The position numbers were made by a program, and so were the translations under genes. The notes beneath the pieces were generated by a model. That model was not told where the DNA came from and did no database searches. It was given only the letters and a program-made list of their open reading frames with translations. Positions 26,015-35,878 of a stretch of DNA of 64,000 bases are shown here, in pieces. Source of the stretch: Dyadobacter bucti (GTDB lineage Bacteria > Bacteroidota > Bacteroidia > Cytophagales > Spirosomataceae); assembly GCF_005869225.1 (NCBI RefSeq), contig NZ_SWFP01000009.1, positions 248,001 through 312,000 on the forward strand, given 5' to 3'. Position 1 is the stretch's first letter. Every line of letters begins with the position of its first letter.

Positions 26015-27250
26015 ATGGCATTAAACTACATCTTCGTTGCTTTTTTCGTAATTGCTTTCTTGATTGCCTTGCTGAAATTTGTGCTGACAGGTGATGTGCA
26101 AACTTTCAAAGCAATTACAGAAGGCATGCTTGAAATGGCAAAGGTGGCCGTGATGGATATTGCCTTGCCGCTGACAGGCGTAATGACATTTTTCCTGGGA
26201 ATACTGAATGTGGGTGAAAAAGCGGGCATCATTAATGTGCTGGCCCGGTTTATCGGCCCGTTTTTTAACAAGCTTTTTCCCGAAGTTCCCAAAGACCATC
26301 CTGCGAACGGTCAGATGATCATGAATTTTTCGGCTAATTTTCTGGGACTGGACAATGCCGCGACGCCTTTTGGCCTAAAAGCCATGCAAAGCCTGCAGGA
26401 ATTAAATCCAAGCAAGGATACAGCTTCTAATGCCCAGATTATGTTTCTGGTGTTACATACTTCCGGTTTACAGATCATTCCTCTGTCGATCATTGCGCAA
26501 AGGGCTATTCTCGGCGCGGCGAGTCCTTCGGATATTTTTATCCCGTGTGTGGTAGGGACGTATGTGACCACGGTTGTAGGTATGATCATTACCGCCGCCT
26601 GGCAGCGGATTAACCTTTTTAACAGGACGGTCATGTTTGGGCTGGGAAGTGTAACGGCGGTTTTGGGGCTGGCACTGTGGTATATGGCGAATCTCCCGAA
26701 AGAGCAGATCGAAGCGATCTCTGTCTTTGTCGGCAACTCGGTACTGCTGGCAGTAGTCGCCGGGTTCCTTTTTTGGGGGATGTATAAAAAGGTGAATGTT
26801 TTCGAATCATTTATAGAAGGTGCAAAAGGAGGGTTCACCACTTCGGTGACTATCATCCCATATCTGGTCGGGCTGCTGGTTGCGATCAGCGCTTTCAGAA
26901 GCTGCGGGGCGATGGATTATGTGATCGACGGATTAAAATGGATGTTTTCTTTCTCAGGATTTAATACTGATTTTACTGACGCCCTTCCGGTTGCATTGAT
27001 GAAGCCGCTGAGCGGCAGCGGTGCGCGTGCTTTGATGATTGATGCGATGAAGGAATTTGGCCCTGATTCTTTCGTCGGCAGGCTTGTATGCATTTTTCAG
27101 GGATCAGCTGATACAACCCTTTACATTGTCGCACTTTATTTCGGGTCTGTGGGTATTAAAAACACGAGATACGCAATTGTGGCCGGTTTGATAGCAGATC
27201 TGGTCGGAGTTTTGGCCGGAATCTGGCTTGGCTACCTCTTCTTTCATTAA
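26015..27250 (+). CDS. Fused SpmA/SpmB-type nucleoside-recognition (Gate) domain membrane protein
   Basis: 411 aa inner-membrane protein with about ten hydrophobic helices. Two Gate-domain halves are visible: residues 1-190 resemble SpmA (PLTGVMTFFLGILNVGEKAG, NFSANFLGLDNAATPFGLKAM) and residues 230-411 resemble SpmB (SFIEGAKGGFTTSVTIIPYLVGL, PLSGSGARALMIDAMKEFGPDSFVG, QGSADTTLYIVALYFGSVG). In Bacillus these are separate spore-maturation proteins; in non-sporing Bacteroidota the fusion is usual and its substrate is unknown. Single gene with its own terminator. Confidence 0.9.
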   Translation: MALNYIFVAFFVIAFLIALLKFVLTGDVQTFKAITEGMLEMAKVAVMDIALPLTGVMTFFLGILNVGEKAGIINVLARFIGPFFNKLFPEVPKDHPANGQMIMNFSANFLGLDNAATPFGLKAMQSLQELNPSKDTASNAQIMFLVLHTSGLQIIPLSIIAQRAILGAASPSDIFIPCVVGTYVTTVVGMIITAAWQRINLFNRTVMFGLGSVTAVLGLALWYMANLPKEQIEAISVFVGNSVLLAVVAGFLFWGMYKKVNVFESFIEGAKGGFTTSVTIIPYLVGLLVAISAFRSCGAMDYVIDGLKWMFSFSGFNTDFTDALPVALMKPLSGSGARALMIDAMKEFGPDSFVGRLVCIFQGSADTTLYIVALYFGSVGIKNTRYAIVAGLIADLVGVLAGIWLGYLFFH

Positions 27251-27290
27251 TTTTTATAGTCGGAACAAATCACCCTTTTACCCGGAAATG

Positions 27291-27323
27291 CAACCGTCCG
27301 TATAAAATGGATGGTTGTTTTTT
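27291..27323 (+). terminator. Intrinsic terminator after the SpmAB-like gene
   Basis: A 9-bp stem with one wobble pair (27291-27299 with 27309-27317) and a run of six T. Its right arm overlaps the -33 element proposed for the next gene. Confidence 0.8.
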
Positions 27324-27342
27324 ATGGTATACACTAATATTG
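27315..27342 (+). promoter_or_regulatory. Candidate promoter of the TolC-family gene
   Basis: TTG at 27315-27317, 17-bp spacer, TAATATTG at 27335-27342 (seven of eight to TAnnTTTG), 22 bp before the ATG. Confidence 0.4.
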
Positions 27343-27364
27343 ATTATCTAACTCAGAACAGCTT

Positions 27365-28858
27365 ATGTTTAACTCGTTACTCAAATCCGCATTGGTGTTA
27401 CTCATTATTTGCGGGGGTGCATTTTTGAATTCTGCGAATGCCCAAGCCAATGTTGAGCAGCCAGCCAATACTTACTCTCTTGAAGACTGTATCCGGATCG
27501 CGCTGGAGACCAATCCTCAGGTGAAGTTATCGGAATTACAAGTGCAAACGAATGAAAATATTTATGCGCAATCCAAGTGGCAGCGCTGGCCGAGTATCAG
27601 TTTCAGTGCAGGGCAGGGTTTCAGCTCCGGTAGAAATATTGACCCGTTTACCAACCAGTTTGTTCAGCAGAATATCAATTCAAATAATTACCAGCTGGGC
27701 GGGAGTATTACGCTTTTCAATGGTTTTCAGATAAAAAACAACATCAAACTAAATGATACCAATCTCAAAGCCAGTTCCAAAGATCTCGATGCAACCCGAA
27801 ATGACATCATGCTCAATGTAGCACTGTCTTACCTTCAGGTAGTGACCAACGAGGAATTGATCGAGGTAGCAAAAAGACAGGTGGAAGCATCTGAACTTCA
27901 GGTTGCGAGAACAGCCAAACTGGTCGAGGCAGGCACCCTGGCCGAAGCGAACCTTCTGGACCTGAAAGCACAGCTTGCAAATGATGAACTAACGCTTGTC
28001 AATGCAGAGAATAATCTGGAAACAGCGAAACTGGGACTGAAACAATTGATGAATATGCCGGGTAGTGAGCAGATCAATGTAGTGAAAATACCTGTTGCCG
28101 ATCCTGCACTCAGAGCTTACGATGCGTCGATCCAGGAAATATTTGATACCGCGCTCGGAAACCTGCCGCAAATGAAGGCGGCAAACCTGAGAATTGATGC
28201 CGCCAAAACAAACATTGACCTGGCGCGGGGAGCCGGAATGCCTTCCCTTACATTAAATGGAGGCGTTTATACAGCTTATTCCAGTGCCGCGCCAAAGGAG
28301 CGGTTTGTCTCGGACGGAACAGGAAACAAGGAAATAGAAGTCACCTCGCCTACGGACTACATTGTTTACAATAACGAACAGCTCCCGATTGTCCAGAAAG
28401 TGACAACCCCAAATGGCTCCCTGCGTTATTTCGGATATTTTGACCAGCTCAATTTCAACCGGAACTCAGCCATTAACCTAAACCTTACCATTCCGATTTT
28501 TACCAATTTCAGGGTAAAGTATAATGTGGCAAATGCCAGGATCCAGCAGAAAAACGCTGAATATCAGGCGCAACAGGTGCAACTGACCATCCGCAAAAAT
28601 GTGGAGCAGGCCTATATTGATATGAACAATGCAGCCAAAAGATACTCCGCTACCGCCAATCAGGTGCAGGCACTACAGGAAACTTTCCGTGTATCGCAGG
28701 TCAGGTTCGACGTTGGGGCTATCAACTCGGTGGAGTATAATATCGCGAAAGCTAATCTCGACAAAGCAAACGGAAATTTGGTGCAAGCCAAATACGACTA
28801 TGTGTTCCGGACGAAAATCCTTGATTTCTACATGAACAGGCCACTATCAGACTTTTAA
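27365..28858 (+). CDS. TolC-family outer-membrane efflux protein
   Basis: 497 aa. Signal peptide of about 26 residues ending SANAQA. The TolC fold is visible as two halves of long amphipathic helices: YSLEDCIRIALETNPQVKLSELQVQ near residue 38, then VALSYLQVVTNEELIEVAKRQVEASELQVARTAKLVEAG, and in the second half MKAANLRIDAAKTNIDLARGAGMPSLTLNGG and the helix VRFDVGAINSVEYNIAKANLDKANGNLVQAKYDYVF. Forms the outer-membrane tunnel of an export complex; the membrane-fusion partner follows 95 bp later. Confidence 0.93.
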   Translation: MFNSLLKSALVLLIICGGAFLNSANAQANVEQPANTYSLEDCIRIALETNPQVKLSELQVQTNENIYAQSKWQRWPSISFSAGQGFSSGRNIDPFTNQFVQQNINSNNYQLGGSITLFNGFQIKNNIKLNDTNLKASSKDLDATRNDIMLNVALSYLQVVTNEELIEVAKRQVEASELQVARTAKLVEAGTLAEANLLDLKAQLANDELTLVNAENNLETAKLGLKQLMNMPGSEQINVVKIPVADPALRAYDASIQEIFDTALGNLPQMKAANLRIDAAKTNIDLARGAGMPSLTLNGGVYTAYSSAAPKERFVSDGTGNKEIEVTSPTDYIVYNNEQLPIVQKVTTPNGSLRYFGYFDQLNFNRNSAINLNLTIPIFTNFRVKYNVANARIQQKNAEYQAQQVQLTIRKNVEQAYIDMNNAAKRYSATANQVQALQETFRVSQVRFDVGAINSVEYNIAKANLDKANGNLVQAKYDYVFRTKILDFYMNRPLSDF

Positions 28859-28953
28859 GCAGAAAGGCTCACTCGGATTTTCCATACATCGCGTCCTCAC
28901 TGCCCCATGAAAGCGCAATTCAGCACTAAAAACAATCCTTTACAATAAATAAT

Positions 28954-30369
28954 ATGGCACGTAAATCTTCGAAACGAATCTGGTGGATTACAGGAGGCCT
29001 GGTATTGGTTCTGGTCGCAGGCTTACTGGCGGCCAAACAGGCAGGGTACATTGGCAAGCCCAAAACCACAGAGGTAGAATATACTGCTGTGAAGCGCACG
29101 GACATTATTGAGCGCGTAACTGCTTCGGGAAAAGTACAGCCGGAAGTGGAAGTGAAACTGAGCCCCGATGTGTCCGGAGAAATTATAAGTCTGAATGTCG
29201 CAGAAGGAGATTCTGTTGTAAAAGGACAATTGTTATTGAAGATCCGTCCCGACAACTACGAGTCACTGATGGCGCGTGCACAGGCAGCCGTTAATTCAAG
29301 CAAAGCGAATTATGAGCAGACCAAAGCGATGGTTGCCCAGGCGGAGGCGCGGCTGGTGCAGGCGAAAGCGAATTTTGAACGTAACAAAAAGCTGTATAGC
29401 GACAAGGTGATCTCTTCCGCGGACTTTGAACAGTTCTCGTCTAACTATGGAGTTGCACAGCAGGATCTGGAATCTGCGAAAGCGAATGTATCTGCCGCGT
29501 TGTATAACATCAAAAGCGCCGAGGCGAGTATGCGTGACGCTGCCGAGAACCTTCGCAAAACAAGCATTTTCGCGCCGGTCAGCGGTATCGTTTCATTGCT
29601 GAATGTAGAAGCCGGTGAGCGTGTGGTAGGTACTTCCCAGATGGCCGGGACCGAAATGATGCGTATCGCTAACCTGAATAACATGGAAGTTCGCGTCAAT
29701 GTCAATGAAAATGACATTGTCAGGGTTTCGATTGGTGATACAGCCGAAATCGATGTAGATGCATATAGCTCGTCGGGAAGGAAATTCAGGGGAATCGTGA
29801 AGGAAATTGCCAATACTGCTGCCGGTCTGGCGTCCTCAACTTCCACAACTGCCGCATCAAGTGCCTCCTCGGATGCTGTCACAGAGTTTGAGGTGAAAGT
29901 AAAGATACTGAATGAGTCGTTTGCCGATCTGCTCGTTTCAAAATCAAAGAAATCCTATCCCTTCAAGCCGGGTATGACAGCCTCTGTTGAAATTATCACG
30001 GAACGTAAAAACGGAGTTGTTTCTGTACCGATTGCAGCAGTAACCACCAGAAGCAATAAGCCGGCCGGAGCCCCGGGGGAGGGTCAGCCAAACAATGATG
30101 CTTCCGCCGAGGACGAGAAAAAACCAAAAAAAGAAGAGGTGATCAAAGAAGTGGTGTTTGTTGACGTGAACGGAAAAGCGGAGATGAAAGAAGTAAAAAC
30201 AGGCATCAGCGATTTTGAAAATATTGAAGTTTTATCCGGACTGAAACCAGGCGATATGATCATTTCAGGGCCCTATATCGCTGTGTCCAAAAATCTGAAC
30301 AATGGTGACCTCGTCGAAAAAAAGAAAGAAGAAGTGAAAAAAGACGGACAGAAATCAAATGAAAACTAG
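28954..30369 (+). CDS. Membrane-fusion (HlyD/MacA/RND adaptor) protein
   Basis: 471 aa. One N-terminal membrane helix (IWWITGGLVLVLVAGLLAA). Lipoyl/barrel halves: ASGKVQPEVEVKLSPDVSGEIISLNVAEGDSVVKGQLLLKI near residues 50-90 and IFAPVSGIVSLLNVEAGERVVG near 205-226, with a coiled-coil hairpin of about 110 residues between. The C-terminal end is a charged Lys/Glu tail. It bridges an inner-membrane pump to the TolC protein. No pump gene follows: a terminator lies 54 bp after the stop. Confidence 0.92.
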   Translation: MARKSSKRIWWITGGLVLVLVAGLLAAKQAGYIGKPKTTEVEYTAVKRTDIIERVTASGKVQPEVEVKLSPDVSGEIISLNVAEGDSVVKGQLLLKIRPDNYESLMARAQAAVNSSKANYEQTKAMVAQAEARLVQAKANFERNKKLYSDKVISSADFEQFSSNYGVAQQDLESAKANVSAALYNIKSAEASMRDAAENLRKTSIFAPVSGIVSLLNVEAGERVVGTSQMAGTEMMRIANLNNMEVRVNVNENDIVRVSIGDTAEIDVDAYSSSGRKFRGIVKEIANTAAGLASSTSTTAASSASSDAVTEFEVKVKILNESFADLLVSKSKKSYPFKPGMTASVEIITERKNGVVSVPIAAVTTRSNKPAGAPGEGQPNNDASAEDEKKPKKEEVIKEVVFVDVNGKAEMKEVKTGISDFENIEVLSGLKPGDMIISGPYIAVSKNLNNGDLVEKKKEEVKKDGQKSNEN

Positions 30370-30756
30370 AACTGGTACGTTGTAAGTACGTAATAAGTTC
30401 GATTTAGTTTAGGTTAAAAAGGAAAATCCTTGCGGCTTTGCTGCAAGGATTTTTTATTTGAACGCCTGTGCAAAGTTTAAAATTGGCTGATATTCAATTG
30501 TTTGTGAGCCGGTTGCTCTATCAGTAAATAGTTTCGAACAGTGTAGAATACCGACCGTCAAAATACTTTCTTCAACTCTCGTTTTTTGTCAATTTTTTGA
30601 CGTTTCCCTGCGGATTTCCGAATCTCGAATATTTTGGTCCAAAAAATAACGGTCGTTTTAGCGAATTCTATAAAAACTTCTCATTTTTGAAAGACATCCT
30701 GGCTCCCGCGGCGTCACTTCCTGGCGCAAATTGTGTGAGCAGGTGAAACAGAAATA
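30370..30756. other. Intergenic region, 387 bp
   Basis: Holds the terminator at 30423-30455 and otherwise no gene, RNA or repeat I can support. A T-rich stretch lies near 30570-30600. No exact TAnnTTTG box was found for gpsA. Confidence 0.5.
30423..30455 (+). terminator. Intrinsic terminator after the efflux pair
   Basis: A 14-bp stem with one wobble pair (30423-30436 with 30440-30453), a 3-base loop and a T-run. Confidence 0.95.
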
Positions 30757-31764
30757 ATGAGTTTTTTAAATAATACTAAAATTGCGGTGATTGGAGGCGG
30801 AAGCTGGGCAACTGCACTGATCAAGATATTGTGTGAACAACCCAACGTGCAAATCCGCTGGTGGCTTCGCAATCATGATGACATCGAGCATATCCGGAAG
30901 TTCCATCACAACCCCAGCTATCTTAGCGACGTGGCGCTTTCGCCCAAAAAAATAAAAGTTTTTGAAAAGACAACGGAGGCCGTAAAAGGGACAGATTATG
31001 TCATTCTTGCCGTGCCTGCTGCTTTTGTCCGTGAGGCATTGCAGGACTTATCCGAAAAACATCTGAAAGGAAAGCGGATTGTTTCTGCGATCAAGGGTAT
31101 GATCCCCGGCGAGAACATTCTTGTAACAGACTGGATCGCCAGGGAATATCATATTGGGCTTAACGAAACCTGTGTAATCGCCGGACCTTGTCACGCAGAA
31201 GAGGTAGCGCTGGAAAAACAATCTTATCTCAGCATTGCGTCTACCGAATGCGCCACGTCTGAGGATTTTGCGAAACTGATGACCTGCCGGTACATTGCTG
31301 CCAACCCGCTCGACGATTTGTACGGTGTGGAATACGCAGCGGTGATGAAAAATATCATTGCACTGGCCTGCGGCATTACACATGGATTGGGATATGGAGA
31401 TAATTTTCAGGCTGTCCTGGTCTCGAATGCGATGGAGGAAATTGGCAATTTCGTGACCGCACTAGATCCCCGTGAGCGTAATATGAGCTCCTCTGCCTAC
31501 CTGGGGGATTTGCTTGTGACAGCATATTCGCAGTTCAGCCGCAACCGCCTTTTTGGCAACATGATCGGCCGTGGTTATAGCGTGAAGGCTGCGCAGCTGG
31601 AAATGAAAATGATCGCCGAAGGTTATTTTGCGACCAAAAGTATCAACGAGCTTAACAAAAAATATCATGTAAACCTGCCGATTACCACGGCCGTGTATCG
31701 CATCCTTTATGAAGACCAGGCGCCTGCCCTGGTGATGGACGAGTTGAAGAAATTGTTGAAATAA
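30757..31764 (+). CDS. gpsA: NAD(P)H-dependent glycerol-3-phosphate dehydrogenase
   Basis: Reduces dihydroxyacetone phosphate to sn-glycerol 3-phosphate for phospholipid synthesis. 335 aa, usual length. N-terminal nucleotide motif VIGGGSWATALIKIL at residues 11-25; family blocks IVSAIKGMIPGENILV, CVIAGPCHAEEVAL, AAVMKNIIALACGITHGLGYGDNFQA with the catalytic Lys, and SSSAYLGDLLVTAYSQFSRNRLFGNMIGRG. Start ATG at 30757 is the first before the Rossmann fold. Confidence 0.95.
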   Translation: MSFLNNTKIAVIGGGSWATALIKILCEQPNVQIRWWLRNHDDIEHIRKFHHNPSYLSDVALSPKKIKVFEKTTEAVKGTDYVILAVPAAFVREALQDLSEKHLKGKRIVSAIKGMIPGENILVTDWIAREYHIGLNETCVIAGPCHAEEVALEKQSYLSIASTECATSEDFAKLMTCRYIAANPLDDLYGVEYAAVMKNIIALACGITHGLGYGDNFQAVLVSNAMEEIGNFVTALDPRERNMSSSAYLGDLLVTAYSQFSRNRLFGNMIGRGYSVKAAQLEMKMIAEGYFATKSINELNKKYHVNLPITTAVYRILYEDQAPALVMDELKKLLK

Positions 31765-31822
31765 GTAGTCTCTTTCCTTTTGGTTAATGTACTTTTTATG
31801 TACTCAGTCCCAACTTAATTAT

Positions 31823-32935
31823 ATGAACTACTCAAAGAACAAGCATTTTTTGCTGGCAAGTATTTGTTTTGGTATCATCGCCATGACTTCCTGCAACTCA
31901 AAAAAAACAGAAACGACTGAAAAGGAAGAGCAGGATTCGCTGAAGAGCGCAAAGGATTATGTTTTCGGAGATAAACGGGAATTTGCACAATGTCATGCAT
32001 CTACGCTGGTAAGGCTGGACGACGGCCAGTTTCTGGTTGCATGGTTTGGAGGTACGGAAGAGAAAAATCCTGATGTGGGTATATGGTTGTCAAAGGGCAG
32101 GCCCGGACATTGGAGTGAGCCCAAAGAAGTTGCAAAGATCCGGGAAGATGCCCATTGGAATCCGGTTTTACAAAATGCATCTGACGGAAAGGTTTATTTG
32201 TATTTCAAAGTAGGAAAAGAAATCGCTCCCTGGGAAACCTGGGTGAAAACATCTGACGACAATGGTGAAACCTGGTCGGAAGCTTACGAACTTGTAAAGG
32301 GAGATAAAGGCGGAAGAGGCCCGGTGAAAAATAAATTGATCGAGCTTTCTGACGGTACCTGGCTTGCCGGAGCTTCCAATGAAATGAAACGCTGGGAGGT
32401 TTTTGTAGATCGCAGCAGCGACAAAGGGAAAACCTGGACTGCGTCACCTTATTTCAAAATCGATACACTGGAAATCAAAGGTAAGGGTGCCATTCAGCCT
32501 ACTTTGTGGGAGTCGAAGCCGGGGAATGTTCACATGCTGGTAAGGACAACCGGTGGTTTGATCGGCCGCAGCGATTCAAAAGATTTTGGGAAAACATGGT
32601 CGCCAATTCGAAAAACAGGCTTGCCAAATCCTAACAGCGGAATAGATCTGGCCAAACTGGCCGATGGGACCCTGGCACTTGCCTACAATCCTGACCATGA
32701 AAACTGGGGTTCGCGCGCTCCGCTTTCACTGGCTTTGTCTTATGACAACGGCGATAACTGGACGGATGAGATCGATCTGGACACCGGAAAAAAAGAAGAC
32801 GAATTCTCATATCCTGCGGTGATCAGCTGGGGGGATTCTGTGGCGGTAACTTATACATGGAACCGTCAGAAAATCGCTTTTTGGCTCGGCAGCAAAAAAG
32901 ATATCGTCGAGCTTTCGGCAAAAGAAAAAAAGTAA
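31823..32935 (+). CDS. BNR/Asp-box sialidase-like lipoprotein
   Basis: 370 aa from the ATG at 31823; an upstream ATG (31787) is possible but would put 12 extra residues before the signal. The signal ends in IAMTSCNSK, a lipobox. Four Asp-box turns are visible (TSDDNGETW, SSDKGKTW, SKDFGKTW, SYDNGDNW), plus HWNPVLQNASDGKVYLYFKVG and an Arg-rich region, as in the sialidase-superfamily six-bladed propellers. Members of this group (exo-alpha-sialidase-like, DUF-type) act on polysaccharides, not only sialic acid. It ends six bases before the convergent helicase stop. Confidence 0.85.
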   Translation: MNYSKNKHFLLASICFGIIAMTSCNSKKTETTEKEEQDSLKSAKDYVFGDKREFAQCHASTLVRLDDGQFLVAWFGGTEEKNPDVGIWLSKGRPGHWSEPKEVAKIREDAHWNPVLQNASDGKVYLYFKVGKEIAPWETWVKTSDDNGETWSEAYELVKGDKGGRGPVKNKLIELSDGTWLAGASNEMKRWEVFVDRSSDKGKTWTASPYFKIDTLEIKGKGAIQPTLWESKPGNVHMLVRTTGGLIGRSDSKDFGKTWSPIRKTGLPNPNSGIDLAKLADGTLALAYNPDHENWGSRAPLSLALSYDNGDNWTDEIDLDTGKKEDEFSYPAVISWGDSVAVTYTWNRQKIAFWLGSKKDIVELSAKEKK

Positions 32936-32941
32936 GAAATC

Positions 32942-34084
32942 TCAATAACCTTGTAAATTCAGATCATAGGATTCGTTCATCGTCACGCGCTTGCCCATCT
33001 TTTTCTGGATAATCTTAAAGTGATGGACATCCTCGGGACAGATTAATGAAATGGCCTCGCCGGAAGCTTCCGCGCGACCGGTGCGGCCGATCCTGTGAAC
33101 ATAATCCTTCGGAGAGCGTGGAAGCTCAAAATTGATCACATACGGAAGAAATTGTATATCAATTCCCCTTGAGACAAGGTCAGTAGCAACCAGCACCGTC
33201 AATTTTCCTGATTTAAATTTGTTCAAAGCCTCGGTCCTCGCGCCCTGGCTTTTTTTGCTGTGCATAGCGGCAGCCTGTATGCCATTTTTATTTAATTTCT
33301 CCACCAGATTATCCGCAGTTCTGGTTGCCGATACGAAAACGAGTACCTGTTTCATCTCCTGAGTCTTGATCAGATATCTTAACAACGGCCCTTTCCGCTC
33401 GGGATCTACAAAATAGCCGGTCTGGGTGATCTGGTCGATATTTTGTTCCTCTTCGGCTATCTCAATGCGGAGAGGATTTTTCAGCAAATTTTTATTGATG
33501 GCGTCAACCGAATCTCCCAGCGTGGCCGAAAACAGAATGCTCTGGCGTTTCTTGGGGAGCAGGAAAAAAATATCCTTCATTTCATCGGCGAAGCCCAGAT
33601 CCAGCATTTTGTCGGCTTCATCCAGCACGAGTATTTCCGTTTCCGAAATACTCAGCGCTTTGTACGATAGGAGCTCAATAAGCCTTCCTGGCGTGGCCAC
33701 CAGAATTTCAACACCCTGCAATGCGATCATCTGGGGATTAATGGAAACCCCGCCATATACTGCCAGCGTCTTTACCTTCCTGGGCAGCTTTTCTCCAAAT
33801 GTCTGAAAAACAACCCCGATCTGAACTGCAAGCTCCCGGGTAGGCACCAGTACCAGCGCCCGGACTGTCCTGTTTTTGGGGGCAGGTTTGTCCTGAAACA
33901 ATTCAAGAATAGGGAGTACAAAACCCGCTGTCTTACCTGAACCTGTTTTTGCAATCCCCAACACATCACTTCCTTTCAGGATCGCCGGAATAGCCTCCTG
34001 TTGAATAGGATAGGGTTGAGTATAATTTTGTTCTGCAATGGTTTTTAGTAAAGGTTCTGATAATCCGAGGGATTTAAAAGACAT
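32942..34084 (-). CDS. DEAD-box ATP-dependent RNA helicase
   Basis: 380 aa, RhlE/SrmB-like core without a long C-terminal extension. Motifs in order: Q motif YPIQQEAIPAIL (about residues 25-36), Walker A AKTGSGKT (45-52), PTRELAVQIG, TPGRL, DEAD in VLDEADKMLD, SAT in LFSATLGD, and the helicase-C motifs ATDLVSRGIDI and HRIGRTGR. It unwinds RNA in ribosome assembly or mRNA turnover. Single gene with its own promoter box. Confidence 0.95.
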   Translation of the reverse strand: MSFKSLGLSEPLLKTIAEQNYTQPYPIQQEAIPAILKGSDVLGIAKTGSGKTAGFVLPILELFQDKPAPKNRTVRALVLVPTRELAVQIGVVFQTFGEKLPRKVKTLAVYGGVSINPQMIALQGVEILVATPGRLIELLSYKALSISETEILVLDEADKMLDLGFADEMKDIFFLLPKKRQSILFSATLGDSVDAINKNLLKNPLRIEIAEEEQNIDQITQTGYFVDPERKGPLLRYLIKTQEMKQVLVFVSATRTADNLVEKLNKNGIQAAAMHSKKSQGARTEALNKFKSGKLTVLVATDLVSRGIDIQFLPYVINFELPRSPKDYVHRIGRTGRAEASGEAISLICPEDVHHFKIIQKKMGKRVTMNESYDLNLQGY

Positions 34085-34128
34085 ATATAGTTATTAATGG
34101 TTTTGGCAAAAGGAGTACAAATAATTTG

Positions 34129-34136
34129 CAAAGATA
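34129..34136 (-). promoter_or_regulatory. Candidate -7 box for the DEAD-box helicase gene
   Basis: Minus-strand TATCTTTG, an exact TAnnTTTG match, 45 bp before the ATG; no -33 TTG at the usual distance. Confidence 0.45.
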
Positions 34137-34216
34137 CCATTAAGCCTTATACATTCCTGAACCTGGCCGTCGCGTCGCGTTTTGAGCTACCGAAACATAT
34201 CATTATCATCATTTAT

Positions 34217-35797
34217 ATGAGTTCCAACCGCAGAGAATTTTTACAACAACTAGGGTTCGGGGCCTTGCAGCTGGGAGTGCTCAGCACTATTCCTGCATCC
34301 GCCTGGTCAGCCACATTCAAGCCAGGGCAGTTACCCAGGAGCACTCCGGAATTACAGGGGATGTCTGCAAAAGGTATCCTGGATTTTGTAAGCAAAGTGG
34401 AAGCTGCCAATCTTAATTTACACAGCCTGATGATTCTGAGGCAGGGAAAGGTAGTGGCCGAAGGCTGGTGGGCACCTTATGCACCTCAATTGAAACATAC
34501 GCTGTACTCATTGAGTAAAAGTTTTACATCTTCGGCAATCGGGCTGGCAGTGGCCGAGGGTAAACTTACGGTAGAGGATAAAATAATTTCATTTTTCCCG
34601 AATGAAAAACCTGCAACCGTCAGCGAAAACCTGGCTGCTATGCGCGTAAAAGACCTGCTGACAATGTCTACCGGTCATGATAAAGATACTACTGCCGCCG
34701 TGCGCGAATCATCTGATAACAATTGGGTGAAATCTTTTCTGGCACAACCGGTAGAGCATAAACCGGGGACATTTTTTGTCTACAACAGTGGTGCCACGTA
34801 TATGCTTTCTGCGATTATCCAGAAGTTGAGCGGACAAACCTTACTCGAATATCTTAAACCAAGGCTATTTGCGCCGCTGGGCATTGAAGGTATGGATTGG
34901 GAAGTAGACCCTAACGGGATCAATACCGGTGGCTGGGGGCTTCGGGTAAAGACAGAGGATATTGCCAAGTTTGGTCAGCTGTATTTACAAAAGGGCACCT
35001 GGAACGGGAAGAAAATACTGCCGGAATCATGGATTGTGGATGCAACCAGCAAGCAGGTGCAGTCCAAAGGCGGGGCGCGTGCTCAGGAGGAAAATGACTG
35101 GCAGCAGGGATATGGTTACCAGTTCTGGCGGTGCCGGAACAATGGTTACCGGGGCGACGGGGCTTTTGGTCAGTATTGCATTGTGATGCCGAAAGAGGAT
35201 ATGGTCATAGCGATTACAAGCGAAACCGGCGACATGCAGGCTATTCTGGACCATGTTTGGGGAAATATTCTTCCTGCGGTAAAAGCAGCGGATAGCAACG
35301 CTCAAAAACCATTGCAGCAGAAATTGGGTAAGCTGGCTCTTCCTCCCGAAAGTGGCAAGCCTACATCTGAATTGATTTCAAAAATGAGTGGTAAAAGTTA
35401 CAAGATTGATGATAATGATTTGAAAATTAGTACCGTATCATTGCATTTCGCCAAGGATTCCTGCACTTTTAAAATCAAGGACGCGCAGGGTGATCATACT
35501 GTAGTGAGCGGCCTCGGAAGCTGGAAGGAGGGAGTGACGGATATTTCTACTATGCCTCTGAAATTGGTGCTTACGCCGGTCCCCGGGGAAAAAACCAGCA
35601 AAATAGCCGCCAGCGGAGCCTGGGTGGACGAAAAAACTTTTGAGATGACCTGGCGTTTTATTGAAACAGCACATTACGAAACAGTCCGCTGCCAGTTCGA
35701 CGCAGGAAATATAGCAGTCGAGTTTAAAAGGAGCCTGGCTATTCTGGCAAAAACAAAAGATCCGAGACCAGTTTTGTCGGGGAAGGTAATTGCCTAA
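34217..35797 (+). CDS. Exported serine hydrolase, class C beta-lactamase/esterase fold
   Basis: 526 aa from the ATG at 34217; 40 more in-frame codons upstream have no signal and are unlikely. N-terminal twin-arginine-like signal SSNRREFLQQLGFGALQLG. Catalytic SxxK at Ser98-Lys101 (YSLSKSFTSSA) and Tyr in FVYNSGATYML match penicillin-binding/beta-lactamase-like hydrolases of the EstB/6-aminohexanoate dimer hydrolase type. The last about 160 residues are an added beta-rich domain (KMSGKSYKIDDNDLKIS onward). Substrate unknown; a peptide or ester in the periplasm. Confidence 0.88.
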   Translation: MSSNRREFLQQLGFGALQLGVLSTIPASAWSATFKPGQLPRSTPELQGMSAKGILDFVSKVEAANLNLHSLMILRQGKVVAEGWWAPYAPQLKHTLYSLSKSFTSSAIGLAVAEGKLTVEDKIISFFPNEKPATVSENLAAMRVKDLLTMSTGHDKDTTAAVRESSDNNWVKSFLAQPVEHKPGTFFVYNSGATYMLSAIIQKLSGQTLLEYLKPRLFAPLGIEGMDWEVDPNGINTGGWGLRVKTEDIAKFGQLYLQKGTWNGKKILPESWIVDATSKQVQSKGGARAQEENDWQQGYGYQFWRCRNNGYRGDGAFGQYCIVMPKEDMVIAITSETGDMQAILDHVWGNILPAVKAADSNAQKPLQQKLGKLALPPESGKPTSELISKMSGKSYKIDDNDLKISTVSLHFAKDSCTFKIKDAQGDHTVVSGLGSWKEGVTDISTMPLKLVLTPVPGEKTSKIAASGAWVDEKTFEMTWRFIETAHYETVRCQFDAGNIAVEFKRSLAILAKTKDPRPVLSGKVIA

Positions 35798-35878
35798 TTA
35801 TAGGCTTTGATTTTCCTGGCAATCGTTTAGTTTTGTTTAGTTGAAACAAAATCATTTACACACATTAAACAAGAAAAT

